From Catonia carolina (lineage: Eukaryota; Arthropoda; Insecta; Hemiptera; Achilidae), in assembly GCA_035578175.1 (NCBI GenBank), contig JAQMRL010000003.1:59132672-59196671 (forward strand): DNA of 64,000 bases. Reading direction: 5' to 3'. Below, piece after piece: positions 11,610 through 22,289 of this stretch; within the stretch, counting starts at the first letter, position 1; each line of letters starts with the position of its first letter. The position numbers were made by a program, and so were the translations under genes. The notes under the pieces were generated by a model. It had not been told where the DNA came from, did no database searches, and was given only the letters and a program-made list of their open reading frames with translations.

Positions 11610-12160
11610 AGAATAGTTAGCAGAAATCACAAGTAGAATTGGACAGGCCAGGCAGGCGACACAAACATTCAACTCCATACTCTGGTCTACAAATATAAAA
11701 AAATGTACAAAAATTAAAATCTATCATTCCATTGTACAGAGTATATTGCTCTATGGCTCTGAAACATGGGAATTGACCAAAAGAGACAGGCAAAGAATAA
11801 ATGCTGTGGAGATGGATTTCTTGCGCCGGAGTAGTTGTGTTTCAAGGATGGATCGAGTACGAAATTCGGAGATAAGGAACAGAATGGGGAAAATGGATAC
11901 AACAGTGGAGCAAATTGAGAAGAAGCGCCTTATATGGTTGGGACATACACAGAGGATGAGAGATGAAAGGTGGCCCAAGAGAATGCTGAATTGGGATCCA
12001 CCTGGAAGAAGAAGAAGAGGAAGACCGCCCGAACTGTGGAACAAGCAGGTGTATTCCGATATGAGGAATAGAAATCTGGTGGAGGGGGACTGGATGAACC
12101 GAGAGAGATGGCAGATGGGATGCGAGAAGCGGCTGGAGCTGTAGATCAAACTCGCTTATA
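11610..12160 (+). mobile_element. Endonuclease/RT C-terminal fragment (non-LTR retrotransposon)
   Basis: A continuous frame from about 11,620 to the stop at 12,142-12,144 reads RIGQARQATQTFNSILW, LLYGSETWELTKRDRQR, EMDFLRRSSCVSRMDRVR, KKRLIWLGHTQRM, WDPPGRRRRGRP and EGDWMNRERWQMGCEKR. This is the complete C-terminal third of the endonuclease-reverse transcriptase protein also seen near 1.2-1.9 and 24.0-24.5 kb. The catalytic RT domain is missing (5' truncation). It is the best preserved of the three, with only one in-frame stop near its start. Confidence 0.88.
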
Positions 12161-12164
12161 TATA

Positions 12165-13355
12165 GAATAGTTAGCCTATCCAGTGGTACGTTCGCCAGTT
12201 AGGACTGTGACCTTTACCCACAGACAAGAGAACACTTGTCTATTTTCATTTAAGACATCTTACGATAGAGCACTTGTTTACAGTTATCTCATGGGCTAAC
12301 TGGTCAAAATTTTATTTAGTTAATCATAAAACTTATTATAGAAGAATGCGGTTAGTTCTTAAAGTACAGAAAATTTGAAGTTTTGTAGCTTAGATAAAAA
12401 AGTAAAACTTTAAGCCGGTATTAAGAATGGTACCTCAAAGAACTGGATCGACTTTATTTGCGATTAGCCAGAAAGTCCAGATTGGCCGAATAATGGTTTT
12501 GTAAATTAAAACTTTGAAACGGTGGTTCAATTTTGATCGATAGTAATTAAAGAAAAAGAATAGCTTCAGGCATCAGTTAAATTTTGAACGTTTTGTACGC
12601 AGATCAATTTAGTCGTATGTAAAGCCACAAGTCAAGATATTGCTTGACTCTAGCCTGGGGATGTGGACATTATTCAGTATCACAGGTGGACACGTTTGAC
12701 GTCAAAAGGTGAACGTCACTTGTGTTGATTTACTAGGGTCCACGTTAATTAGCGAGTGGATAAACCAGTGCTGGAGTAGTAAAAGATGTCTATACCCATA
12801 CGATTTTGACATTAGCTTAAAACATTTTTGTTTTTATTTTTCTTATAATTAAGAATATATTAATTTCAATTAAAATTTTATTTGAAAATAGATTGATTAA
12901 TTTGTAATGTATTTTTATTTATTTTGTGTTTAAATAAAATTGTTTGTAGGAAATTTTTATTATTCTGCTAGGTCTAAAAGATCTCTTCTTAAATGACTCA
13001 CGATTAAATATGAATTAAATATATATATATTAATAAATATAAATAAATAAATAAATATAAATAAATAAATAAATATAAATTAAATGTGAAGCAATAGTAA
13101 TAGTTTATATGTAGAACCAAAAGATTAAATTCAATATTTTATTTTAAAATAATTTTTGATATTTACGAGTTCTCATGGCTGTACTGTATGAATATGAAGT
13201 ATCATTTTTATTTTTTCAGTCTGATTACATATTTTTTGTGAAACCAGTGTATATGTACAAACATTTCAATTTAAATTCAGCGAATGTTACAATACAAACA
13301 TAACACATTCAATAAAATTGATATAGAACAATTAAAATTTACAAAAAGCTCTTGT
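12165..13355. other. AT-rich stretch with a microsatellite
   Basis: No gene was recognised. Around 12,640-12,790 the sequence is less AT-rich and includes a TGACGTCA palindrome, but it has no coding signature. Confidence 0.4.
13024..13084. repeat. (AAAT)n-type microsatellite
   Basis: Imperfect tandem repeat of AAAT/AAATAT units following an (AT)n run. Confidence 0.85.
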
Positions 13356-13359
13356 GATG

Positions 13360-13560
13360 AGTAGAGAGGGGGATGATTGCCATTCCTATAGATTGAATAA
13401 GTTGTGGTGGAGTGGTAGGTAGCGAGGAAGCGGGGAGGAATGGAGAATTCAGGCGATTAGTCGTTGTTCGAGGCAATTATTCGCAATTCCATTAAACCGC
13501 CTGGCCCGTCACCTCGAACCAAAGATTTATACACCCGGGACCACCAATAATTATTCCAAG
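13360..13560. promoter_or_regulatory. Unexplained GC-richer island, possible cis-regulatory element
   Basis: About 200 bp of near-balanced composition sits in AT-rich DNA. All six frames lack a convincing protein. It contains GGCGATTAG, GGCAATTATTCG and AAACCGCC, which resemble homeodomain and Runt-type binding sequences. That reading is inference from short motifs only. Confidence 0.25.
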
Positions 13561-13564
13561 CTTA

Positions 13565-14065
13565 ATGTTTAGTCTTCTCTAATTCTCTTATAGCCAGCTA
13601 TATTCTATCCTTCCAACACTCACTCTCCCTACTATTCTGGGTAATACCTAATTTTGTACAGAAAACCTAATCTGTGTAAATATATCATGGTGTAAATTAT
13701 ATTTACATTTTAATTGAAAATCAAAAGAGTAGAGTTTCATTATTCTATAATAAAGAAACATAAAAAATAAGTAAACAGTATCAGATGTATATTGACTAAA
13801 CATTCAAGAAACGAGATGATTTTACCAGTACCAAAGAATTAAAAAAAATTATCAATAAATAGTACAATATAATAATTGAGAATAACGGTCTAGAACACCT
13901 ATAGGCATCACCAAATTATGTTCAGTTCATAACTCAAAAATTAAGCTCACTTATTTTTAGAATAAGTAGATCTTACTTAGTGCTTGTTTATAATTAATTT
14001 GAGAGTTATAAGTTATTTACAACAATTGTAAATTAAAAATAATCTTATGAAGAGCGTACTAATAA
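13565..14065. other. AT-rich stretch without recognisable gene
   Basis: Nothing was recognised here. Confidence 0.4.
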
Positions 14066-14069
14066 TTGG

Positions 14070-14690
14070 TACTTAAAGGTTATCCTCTATAAATCACTAG
14101 TATGGCCAATTTGGCTATTTGGTGAACCAATTTTTTGAGCCTGTCACCATACAACACTAAATATTCTTAAAGACACCAGTCAAAAGCACTTACAGCAATA
14201 AAAAACGCACCTTTTTACGTAACCAATCATACCCTTCACAAAGACCTGAAAATACCAATGGTTTGAGACATTGTAAACGCAACATACAACTCATTACACA
14301 CAAAGACAATTGACCACATAAATCCAAAAGTCCAATCTCTTTCAACTAACGATCTCCCTGGTAACAGACGACTGAAAAGAAGGTGGAATAGTGATCTTCT
14401 CCGACCACCATAAAAAATGAAATTTAACTTGCCATGCCTGTTTCATTTCATAAAAACAAAAAATCATTTCATATAAAAAGAAAATCCATCATAGTTTATA
14501 AATCATTATCATTAAAAAATATTGGCACCACATTCCTGGCAAAATTTCACGCCGAAATCGGTCACTGGATCGATTCACATTCACGACACATCCCCGCTAT
14601 CTCATTCATTCCATTTCATTTACTAGTTGTGCTTTAAAAAATTGTACAGTTGTAAATAAAAATAAAGTTGAAGTCAGAAAAAAAATTAAA
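14070..14690 (+). mobile_element. Decayed Jockey-like RT C-terminus and 3' tail
   Basis: Broken frames give YKSLVWPIWLFGEPI, then VTNHTLHKDLKIPMV, YNSLHTKTIDHINPKVQSLS and NDLPGNRRLKRRWNSDLL. These match the end of Jockey ORF2 (compare the intact copy ending RRLRRKWSRDLLI). Stops and shifts occur every 20-50 codons. The 3' UTR ends with GTACAGTTGTAAATAAAA followed by an A-rich tail near 14,690, resembling the tail of the 5.9-6.7 kb copy. Confidence 0.82.
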
Positions 14691-14694
14691 AAAT

Positions 14695-15275
14695 AATTGG
14701 TTGCGCTTCCAGTTATCTTTTTTTACTGTTAGAATTATTTGCAAACAGTTTAACAAAAACTTTTAGCAAATTTTTTAACAATTTTCAAGTATAACTTAAA
14801 GAAGACAGCACTCAGCAGCGTTGCTTCCGTGTGATCGTTTGGATATAAACGATAAAGGGTTTCTTCGTGGGTCTGGTGACGTACAACATTTTTTTATGCG
14901 GATGAAGTGAATGAAGGTGAAAAACGTAGAGAATGAAGACATGATACTGACGATCTGCGTAACTGATGATTGAATATCTATTTGATGATTAATTTTAGAT
15001 TAATGAATGTTATCACATTCATTCCAGTTAATACACCAAGTTTTAGAAACATTTAAAAATTATGAAACTTTTGAATAACGTCGGTAGTTACACATGTTAT
15101 TTATACGATACTAGAAGGAATTCACTTTTTTCTTAATCGCTAATGTGTGTACGTAGGAATCTTTTCAATTAAGAACAATAAGCAACCCGATGACACAATG
15201 AAATGTATATGATGCGTATGACGTGTAAATAAGGTGTAGCTTTGTACAAAACCAGGTCGACTATTTCTGGGAGAG
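14695..15275. other. AT-rich stretch without recognisable gene
   Basis: Nothing was recognised here. Confidence 0.4.
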
Positions 15276-15279
15276 TATG

Positions 15280-15430
15280 TTTAATTGAACCCCACCATCA
15301 AAGTACACCGGTAACCACTGTCTAGTATTCAAATTTATGTAAAAGTACTGTAACTACTTTTTTATAGGACTTGAACCAGGTATCCTCGTCTTCGAAAATC
15401 ATTTGTTTATAAGCGTTATCATTTTTAATT
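15280..15430 (-). mobile_element. SINE-like repeat, family S3, copy 2
   Basis: On the minus strand a B-box (GGTTCAAGTCC) is followed by GTGGTTACCGGTGTACTTTG and GGTGGGGTTCAATTAA. These match copy 1 (725-940) through about 100 bp of body. Confidence 0.6.
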
Positions 15431-17325
15431 TAAAACCATTTATTTTTTATGTTTTAAGCTATTTCTGTACGTGGATGAATTTTATCCTCTTTGACAAGGC
15501 GCAACGAAGATACAAGCAATTTAATACCCAGTTGTAATTTATGTACCACGTGGTTGCCGTCTCCATGTTCTAATTTGTTTTTGTACTTCGCCTGTATGTG
15601 ATTCTGTTGCAATTTTTCTATTTTGTACATTGGTAATGGGTCGTAATAAGAGTAATTTAAGCATTACATGAGTATTTTAGGAGTAGAATTACATATTAAA
15701 TACTTGAAGCAACAATGCTTTTTAGGAAATAAAATTAAAATAATCAAAACAATATTAATAAAAACTAAAATTAGTAAATAAAGAAACATGTTTTATTTTC
15801 AAACGTCAAGTAAATCTTCTGTTGTTTATTAGGAAATCATAAATAATAAATTTAGGTCAAACCTTGTATTGCTTAGTTCACATTTTAATGGAGAATAGAA
15901 CGAAAAATGGCTGAAACATGATAATTATATTATAATGATTAAGTAAAATGAAAGTGAAAATTCTTTTTCAATTTTTTTTTTTAGCTTAAAACCAATATAT
16001 AAAAAAATTAGCGATTTGTATTAAATATCTCATACATAATTACGAAAAGTAAACAATTTTGTTTCTATACTGTGGAGCTTTTATTAGTTGAAGACACACA
16101 TGTTGTTGCTTGTTAATTTGACAAAAAAGCTTGGCACTTCAGGCAGAATGGCTAAGAACTGTCGTGGCACTGAAAGGGTTAAAGCATTTTGAAGCCGGAA
16201 TAGACTAGGTAACCTATTCCATGAAGAGATTAGGAAGAAGACAGTTGTATAGTAAACAAAGCAATATTAATCTTTCTCTTTGTAAGGAAAGACTCTTGCC
16301 AATTATGCTCAGAAGCTCACTAGTTTATTCTTCTCCAGGAAATACACAGTGGAATGCTTCTATTAGTTTTTATTTTACTTATTAAATAGTATAATTAATT
16401 ATTCTAAAAATAACGTATCCAAGACATTGCTGTTTTTGATCTCCATAGATAGAAGTTTTGGTAAATTAATTAAAAATTCATTCGCGTGTTCTATCGATCT
16501 TCCAATTATTTAAAGACATACACAATTTTATTTTGCATTTAAATTTCTGTTCTCTTATAATAAAGTTCAGTATACAATCTTGATAATATACACACTACAA
16601 TAAAAAGGTGTACCCAAAGGATTGCATGTCTTGAAATATGCTTATTGAAACAGGAATTGAATAGATTCTTGTAATGAAATATTAATTAACTGAGTCATAA
16701 ATAGTAGGAACGCTGTTATTTTGTTATTATAAAATGTATAGTGAATTATGCATGCCATAAATAACAATAAATTATAAATATTTATATCGCTATAAATTTT
16801 AAAAAATCTTTTAATTTAATGTAATAAAAAATTAATTATTGTTTAAAAGCGACATTTTTTGATTAAAATTTGTAATATATTTGCGTTATTTTTTTTCTTT
16901 TGCAAACAACTACCATAAAAATGTTATTTGCAAGGTTTCACATTGTGGCAGTTTCACTGCTTCCAAGGCAGCAATTTTTCAACGTCGCCCACCGTATCCC
17001 AATTCTCTCCATCACATTCAACCCAGTTAACCCCTCTCCTACTATCACCCACTTTCGTTTCGCACCACAATCATCCGATGTGTAAAGGGTTTTCGTTTGT
17101 GTATCTCACAAAACACAATTTTCTCTATATCTGCATGTTAGTAAAATAGAATAGTATTACGTTTCCAGGCATCTAACCAACATTTTTTGTGTGTATATTT
17201 AAATGAAATATTATATTATATAAATATGCCTCATACAGAATAATGATCTTTTACATCTTAAAATATCAAACAAACTTTAAATAATATATTTAAGCAGTTG
17301 CACGTAATTAACTGACAGTGAATGA
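15430..17325. other. AT-rich stretch without recognisable gene
   Basis: A single terminus resembling a piggyBac-type end (GGCACTGAAAGGGTTAA, 16,166-16,182) is present without a recognised partner. Positions 16,945-17,080 are pyrimidine-rich and open in two overlapping frames, but the predicted peptides look like composition rather than a gene. Confidence 0.4.
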
Positions 17326-17329
17326 AAAG

Positions 17330-17495
17330 CTGATATTTACTGTCCTTACAACACAAAGTTCTAAAACTTAATTTTTCATTGTTTTTAAATTGTTTGGGTA
17401 CGCGATTTGTTTGTGATAGTGGCCGAAACTCAAAATACACTTACTGGGGACTTAAGCGCCTAACGCCGAAAGGACGGCAACTTTACTAAACTTTT
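17330..17495. repeat. Unclassified dispersed repeat 'D', copy 1
   Basis: It shares about 150 bp with 21,765-21,925 in the same orientation, including GATTTGTTTGTG, GCCGAAACT(C)AAAA, ACACTTACTGG and GACGGCAACTTTAC. No coding capacity or terminal repeats were recognised. Confidence 0.65.
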
Positions 17496-17639
17496 TTACA
17501 AAATTAATTAAATACTATTTTAAATGGTGAGTCAATTAATGGGGCATTGAATTTAAATAAAATTTCAGATTTGTTAGACTTCTTCATCATTTTAAGGAAT
17601 TTTAGAAGAGTATCTTCATATCAAAAAAAATCTATATAA

Positions 17640-18800
17640 ATCGCTATCCTATATAGATCCTATAGATCTCTCGTCTGACCATACGCCAGCAATAATAATA
17701 GGTTCTGTCGACATAATTTCAAAAAATATCACCTCAGACTAGTAGAAGGAGTCAACTTCTATTTCAACTTCTAATTTAAAATCAAAGGAAGATTTTTATA
17801 CTCATGTTGACTGTATAACCACGGCAATTCAGTCTACTGCTTGGAACTCAACGCCAATTAGAAAACAATGGACCCCATTTCAACACCAGTATTTATTGCA
17901 TTTATGGCAGAAAATTGAAGAAAAGCGGTACTTAATAAGAGGCAGACAACATAATATCCTGATGACAAAAAGAAATTTACCAATAAACCGCAAGGAAAAG
18001 TTGCGAAAATTTAAAAATTAATTTTTTTCAACTACATTTAGAATTTATTTAATTCATTATGGAAGGCTACATGGGGGTGTTAAACGTTAAAAATTAACAG
18101 TAACACCTCTTCGTCAAGATGATGGAAGCTGGGCCACAAGTAAGGAAAAGAAAACTCACTCCTTCCCAGAACATTTTTAATCCATTTTCCTCAAAATATA
18201 AAGGAAGGTATGGTAGTATTTTTGACAACTCTTTCTCAATGGCAATGATATTGTTTTACTAATAAAGTGAAAGATCTCATTAAAAAGGAAATCAACCCTT
18301 GAAAAATTTCAGGATTTGATTTTCCAAAAACGTCTGTTACTATTGTATCACTGCTATATTCGCATTGGTCATTTTCCTGAATAATGGAATATTGCTTGGG
18401 TTATAATAACACCCAAACTTGAGAAGATTAGAGTGATGTGCCATCTTACAAACCAATAAGATTTCTTTCAGTTCTATCTAAAGTCTGAAATTTTTTTCTA
18501 AGAAGTTTGAAATTTATCTTTCGAATTATTGTACCTTTCCATCAAATTTGGTTTCTCAAAGGACTAGCAACAGTAGAAAGTAAAAAGGTTATTGCAGGTA
18601 AAAGTTAGTCAAAAGTTAGTAATTACAGCTGTATTTGTTGAAAAAAAATACTGTATTGCGTCTTTCCTGGACGAAAGTCAAGCTTTGACACACTGCTATA
18701 AAAAATTAAAGGAAAGAACTAATACCACATGTTTTAACGCTGTGCTTCCTTCGTATTTAGATAACAGTTGCTTTCAAATTATATTTCTTGACATTCTATT
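17640..18800 (+). mobile_element. Decayed Jockey-like ORF2 middle region (endonuclease end to RT motif A)
   Basis: Reading across shifts gives DLSSDHTPAIII (the SDH motif of the apurinic-type endonuclease), AIQSTAWNSTPIRKQW, KISGFDFPK, PSYKPIRFLSVLSKV (RT motif 1 region, cf. SYRPISLLSVVSK), a GLATVE stretch and EKKYCIASFLDESQAL (RT motif A, cf. FLDISSAFDKVW of the intact copy). The order matches Jockey ORF2. Many stops and deletions are present, and both ends of the ORF are missing, so the copy is old. Confidence 0.8.
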
Positions 18801-18804
18801 TCAG

Positions 18805-19320
18805 CTGTTTTATGTTTTACAAATTCAGGTGTCCCGAAAAAAAGTGTTGTTGCTTTTTAACTTCTGCCAAATTAGTTATTTGTTTTTAAAGAAATGAATA
18901 AATTATAAATTAGCAGTAAATCGTACATAAAATAAATTACTTATTGATTTATTTGAAATTTCACAAGAGTTATTAATGAATAAGATACGCACCTAAATAC
19001 ACAATTATCATCTCAATAACGACCTTTCAAAACAAACTAAACTTTGCAACGCTACGGGCAGAATACTGGGATGATCGTAATTTGAATTTAATTATTAGAG
19101 CTTTTACCAATTTTAATTTTCGGTTTTTTAGCAGGATTCTGAAAATTACCTCATTACCACCACGTAATTATTTTAAATCCGTTCGATAGAGCTCTGTATG
19201 TAATGACAAACAGAATATGAACAGAAATCTATTGGACCAAATTGAGCGTTTTAAAATTATAATGATTGTATTTACAATACATATTTGGAGTAGTGTTAAA
19301 TTATTTGCGCTTGATCAGCT
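18805..19320. other. AT-rich stretch without recognisable gene
   Basis: Nothing was recognised here. Confidence 0.4.
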
Positions 19321-19675
19321 AGTTACAGGGCTAAAAAAAATATTTCTTATCACATTATCAGCCTATTATAAAATAATAAAAGCATTTAAGAACATAAGAG
19401 GTGTAAAAGATACTAGTCAGAGTTATCTCCTCTGAAAGTAATGAATTTCATTATGCAGCCACACCCTGTAGTGAATGAAGTGCTGGCGTCATTTTCAGGG
19501 TGGGAAGTGGATACTTTTTAAACCGCCTGGCATGCTGATAAGCACACTTTTTCACTCAGTGACGAAGGCTAGGTAAACTACCTCACTCCTCATTTTACTT
19601 AGTAGAGACCCTAGAGGTTCAAACGAGCCGTTTGGCTGATAACCTGAACAACAACATAATGTGTTATAGTGTCCT
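19320..19675 (-). mobile_element. SINE-like repeat, family S2, copy 2
   Basis: On the minus strand it runs from the head (GTTCAGGTTATCAGCCAAAC, then a B-box-like GTTTGAACC) through GAGTGAGGTAGTTTACC, CATTCACTACAGGGT and CTCAGAGGAGATAACTCTGA to TAGCCCTGTAACTAGC. It is clearly homologous to the 4.4, 52.9 and 61.9 kb copies. Confidence 0.72.
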
Positions 19676-19679
19676 GGTT

Positions 19680-20235
19680 ATAATATAACAAATGGTTATA
19701 GTATCGTTAGTTTGAAATGTGGTGTCAAAGATCTCATTTCAGGTTGTATTTTATATATTGGATATATCCATTTATTTAACTGTAAATGTTTAATTAAGGG
19801 TCTGTAATTTGCGTCCGCCCTAGGCGTCTAATCGTTGGGTTTTGTATTCAATAACAACTGAATAACAAACAACTACTAACCAATTATCGTGCAATAGTTG
19901 TTGTTTCGATAGACCAGAATAAATTAAATTGAAAATAGTTTAGTAATTAGCATTTGATAGCCATCAGTTTACTTCTATTGTTCAATATTGAATTTAAATT
20001 TATGGATAAATTGTCTATGTCAATAAAATGACTTTTCACAAGATTTGTTTTGTAGTAGTTTCTAATTAGTGCATTTATGCAAGTGAACATTGTGTAAGAC
20101 ATTAGGCTAAAACTAAACCATTAAGAAAAGGCTGAATTGACATCTTACTTATTTAGTTTTTAATTTGCTAAATAATCAAGACTCCAAAATTAATATAAAA
20201 AATTTAAAGTTTTATGTAGAAGATTTACAGTATAC
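19680..20235. other. AT-rich stretch without recognisable gene
   Basis: Nothing was recognised here. Confidence 0.4.
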
Positions 20236-20239
20236 AATT

Positions 20240-20845
20240 TAGATGTCATTCCTTCCTTAGACGAACATGGAGATATGCCAGTCAGCTTTACTGCTGTGCA
20301 ATACCATTGGTATTAGCAAAAATTCAGCGTTTTTAATCAAAGCTTTTGCGGAGCACTCCCTATTATGTAACCAATAAAACGCTACACTCAGATTTAAACG
20401 TACCCTACATAAATGACGTTTTCTTAAAACTCTATACAAAATTTAGGAAGAAACTTGTGAACCACCATAACCCATTGATCTCAAATCTGACTTCGTAGAC
20501 TCTCCCAAACAATCCAATAAAGCCAGATTTGAGATCAATGGGTTAAGGTGGTTCACAAGTTTCTTCTTAAATTTTGTATAGAGTTTTAAGAAAACGTCAT
20601 TTATGTAGGGTACGTTTAAATCTGAGTGTTATTAACGTACGGTAGTACTGTACGTGACGATCCATTACAGTCCTCTAAATGCTGCACTTAATGCTATACT
20701 CATCTATTCACGTTGGACTTCTGTCACTGGACTGTGTCTCCACTCACATTTATTTATGATGTTAATTTTTTCCATATTTTGTGTTATCGCATTCACTGAT
20801 TGTTTCTAACAGATTTTTAATTTCCTAAATAAAGAAAAATTATAT
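20240..20845 (+). mobile_element. Jockey-like family B 3' fragment carrying an internal inverted duplication
   Basis: Frames give STPYYVTNKTLHSDLNVPYI, FLKLYTKFRKKLVNHHNPLI and TLPNNPIK, the Jockey ORF2 C-terminus. The 3' UTR (CACTGGACTGTGTCTCCACT, TTTTTCCATATTTTGTGTTA, CATTCACTGATTGTTTCTAA) matches the minus-strand family B copy at 30.45-31.2 kb. It ends at an A-rich AAATAAAGAAAAATTATA near 20,840. Relative to the other copy, the terminal coding segment is replaced by an inverted copy of the preceding 106 bp. Confidence 0.85.
20384..20629. repeat. Foldback: 106-bp inverted repeat with 34-bp spacer
   Basis: The left arm 20384-20489 and right arm 20524-20629 are reverse complements with only two mismatches over 106 bp. 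The spacer is 20490-20523. The arms are internal Jockey ORF2 sequence, not transposon termini. Confidence 0.95.
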
Positions 20846-20849
20846 CATT

Positions 20850-21524
20850 ATTTATCATTTTCATTTATAGTTAATGTTGTTTTAAATTTAGCGCTAAATT
20901 GTTCACAATTTTTAACATTTGGAACAAATTCAGTTTTTGTTTGTATTTTGATATGAAGTATTACGTTATATAAATGAATCAGTCGTTTCAGAAAGGAGGC
21001 CTATATAAGTCAAAATTTTTCCTTTTTTGCTAATTTAATTTTTTGGAGCAATTGAATGTAAACATACATTCCCTACAAAAATCACACAATTTCCTCAACT
21101 AATATAATACTACGAAAATGATTATTTTTAAGGATTTCTTTCGATTAAATAATAAAAAATGGGTGTTATTTGGACGCTTAAGCACTACATTCCAGAGAAA
21201 GAGGGCACTGAAATTTTCTATATAAAAGTATTTTTTACGAGATAACCACTGTTGGTGAACACGACGACGAATGTGTAAATTTCCGAAAAAGAACGCTTTT
21301 CTGAAAGTCAAGAATTATTATTATTGGTATTTTCGTGAAAAAGTTCCTTTAGTCATTAATTAATGTTATTATACAATATAATTTTTTGTAGTTATTTAAC
21401 AAGGCATTTTATACAGAAATAACGTAAGTCATCAACTGGAACTTTTTACTGAAGAACAACACAAGTTAAAAGTTTCAAGTTCTTTTTTTGAGTAATGCGG
21501 CTTACTTGAAAGAAAAACTACAGT
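20850..21524. other. AT-rich stretch without recognisable gene
   Basis: Nothing was recognised here. Confidence 0.4.
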
Positions 21525-22022
21525 ATTACATACTATATTAAAAGGAACAGATCCTTACACAAATTTTTTCAGTAAAAAGAAAGTAAATGAGTACTAGTTT
21601 CTTAAGGCCCCAAAAGTTGTCATTTTTGACTTATGGTTTTTCTGAAAGGACCGATTCAAATATGTTTGATGTAGAATAATTATCTTTTACTTCTGAAAGT
21701 ATCGAACAAGAATTTATATATCCAATTTTTGCGTAATATAACCGACAGTAATAGAAGAACTCAATTTACTGTCTTCCAAAACACAAAATTCCCTATCAAT
21801 GTTTCTTTATTAAATTGGTTGACTACTCGATTTGTTTGTGGTAGTAACCGAAACTAAAAACACACTTACTGGTGTCCTAGGCTGGTTACGCCGAGAAGAC
21901 GGCAACTTTACCAAAAAAAAAACTATTTCAAAAGCTGAGTTAACTTAGCCTACTGGCCATTTATGATTTAAGGGAATTACATACTATATTAAAAGGAACA
22001 GATCCTTACACAAATTTTTTCG
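21525..22022. repeat. Perfect 46-bp direct repeats flanking 406 bp
   Basis: Positions 21525-21570 and 21977-22022 are identical over 46 bp (starting ATTACATACTATATTAAAAG and ending CACAAATTTTTTC). The interval 21571-21976 contains a copy of dispersed repeat D. Confidence 0.95.
21765..21925. repeat. Unclassified dispersed repeat 'D', copy 2
   Basis: Homologous to 17,330-17,495, with TACTGTC, CACAAA, GATTTGTTTGTGG, ACCGAAACTAAAA, ACACTTACTGG and GACGGCAACTTTACC. It ends in an A-run at about 21,912-21,922, which would be a tail if the repeat is a plus-strand retroposon. Confidence 0.65.
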
Positions 22023-22024
22023 GG

Positions 22025-22280
22025 TGTATTTTTTCGGATAAACCCGAATGAATACGGGTTCCCCAGCAGAGTATAGATGTAGACCTCAAGAGTTAAGAGA
22101 AGGTTAAAGAAGTAAAGAGAAAGCTTAGCAAAGGAATGGATGGGTGAAGTAATGGGGACGATGCATAGTAAAGAACTATGGGAAAGTGATTTGAAGGATA
22201 GAGAGAGAATTAGAAATTGGGATGCAAAAGCAGCAATAACAGTCGTACTAAGTCGCAAAAAACAAAGCCAATACCAATAA
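22025..22280 (+). mobile_element. Possible retroelement-derived coding remnant
   Basis: A plus-strand frame reads GMDGVMGTMHSKELWESD in part and LKDRERIRNWDAKAAI. It loosely recalls the C-terminal EGDWxDRERW region of insect endonuclease-RT proteins. The match is short and degenerate, and the assignment is a guess. It begins directly after the second 46-bp direct repeat. Confidence 0.3.
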
Positions 22281-22289
22281 AGTTGTAAC

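Noticed and set aside
11751..12149. 132-codon open frame on the minus strand opposite the RT fragment
   Set aside because: It is a shadow of the plus-strand RT frame, which carries all the recognisable motifs.
16166..16182. piggyBac-type terminus next to TTAA
   Set aside because: No inverted partner end was found within several hundred bases, so it is not called as an element.
16900..17149. Two overlapping open frames in a pyrimidine-rich stretch
   Set aside because: Composition explains the openness. There are no splice sites, conserved motifs or homologous copies.
22025..22280. Confident assignment to the endonuclease-RT family
   Set aside because: Similarity is limited to a few residues (DRERxRxWD), so it is kept only as a low-confidence feature.
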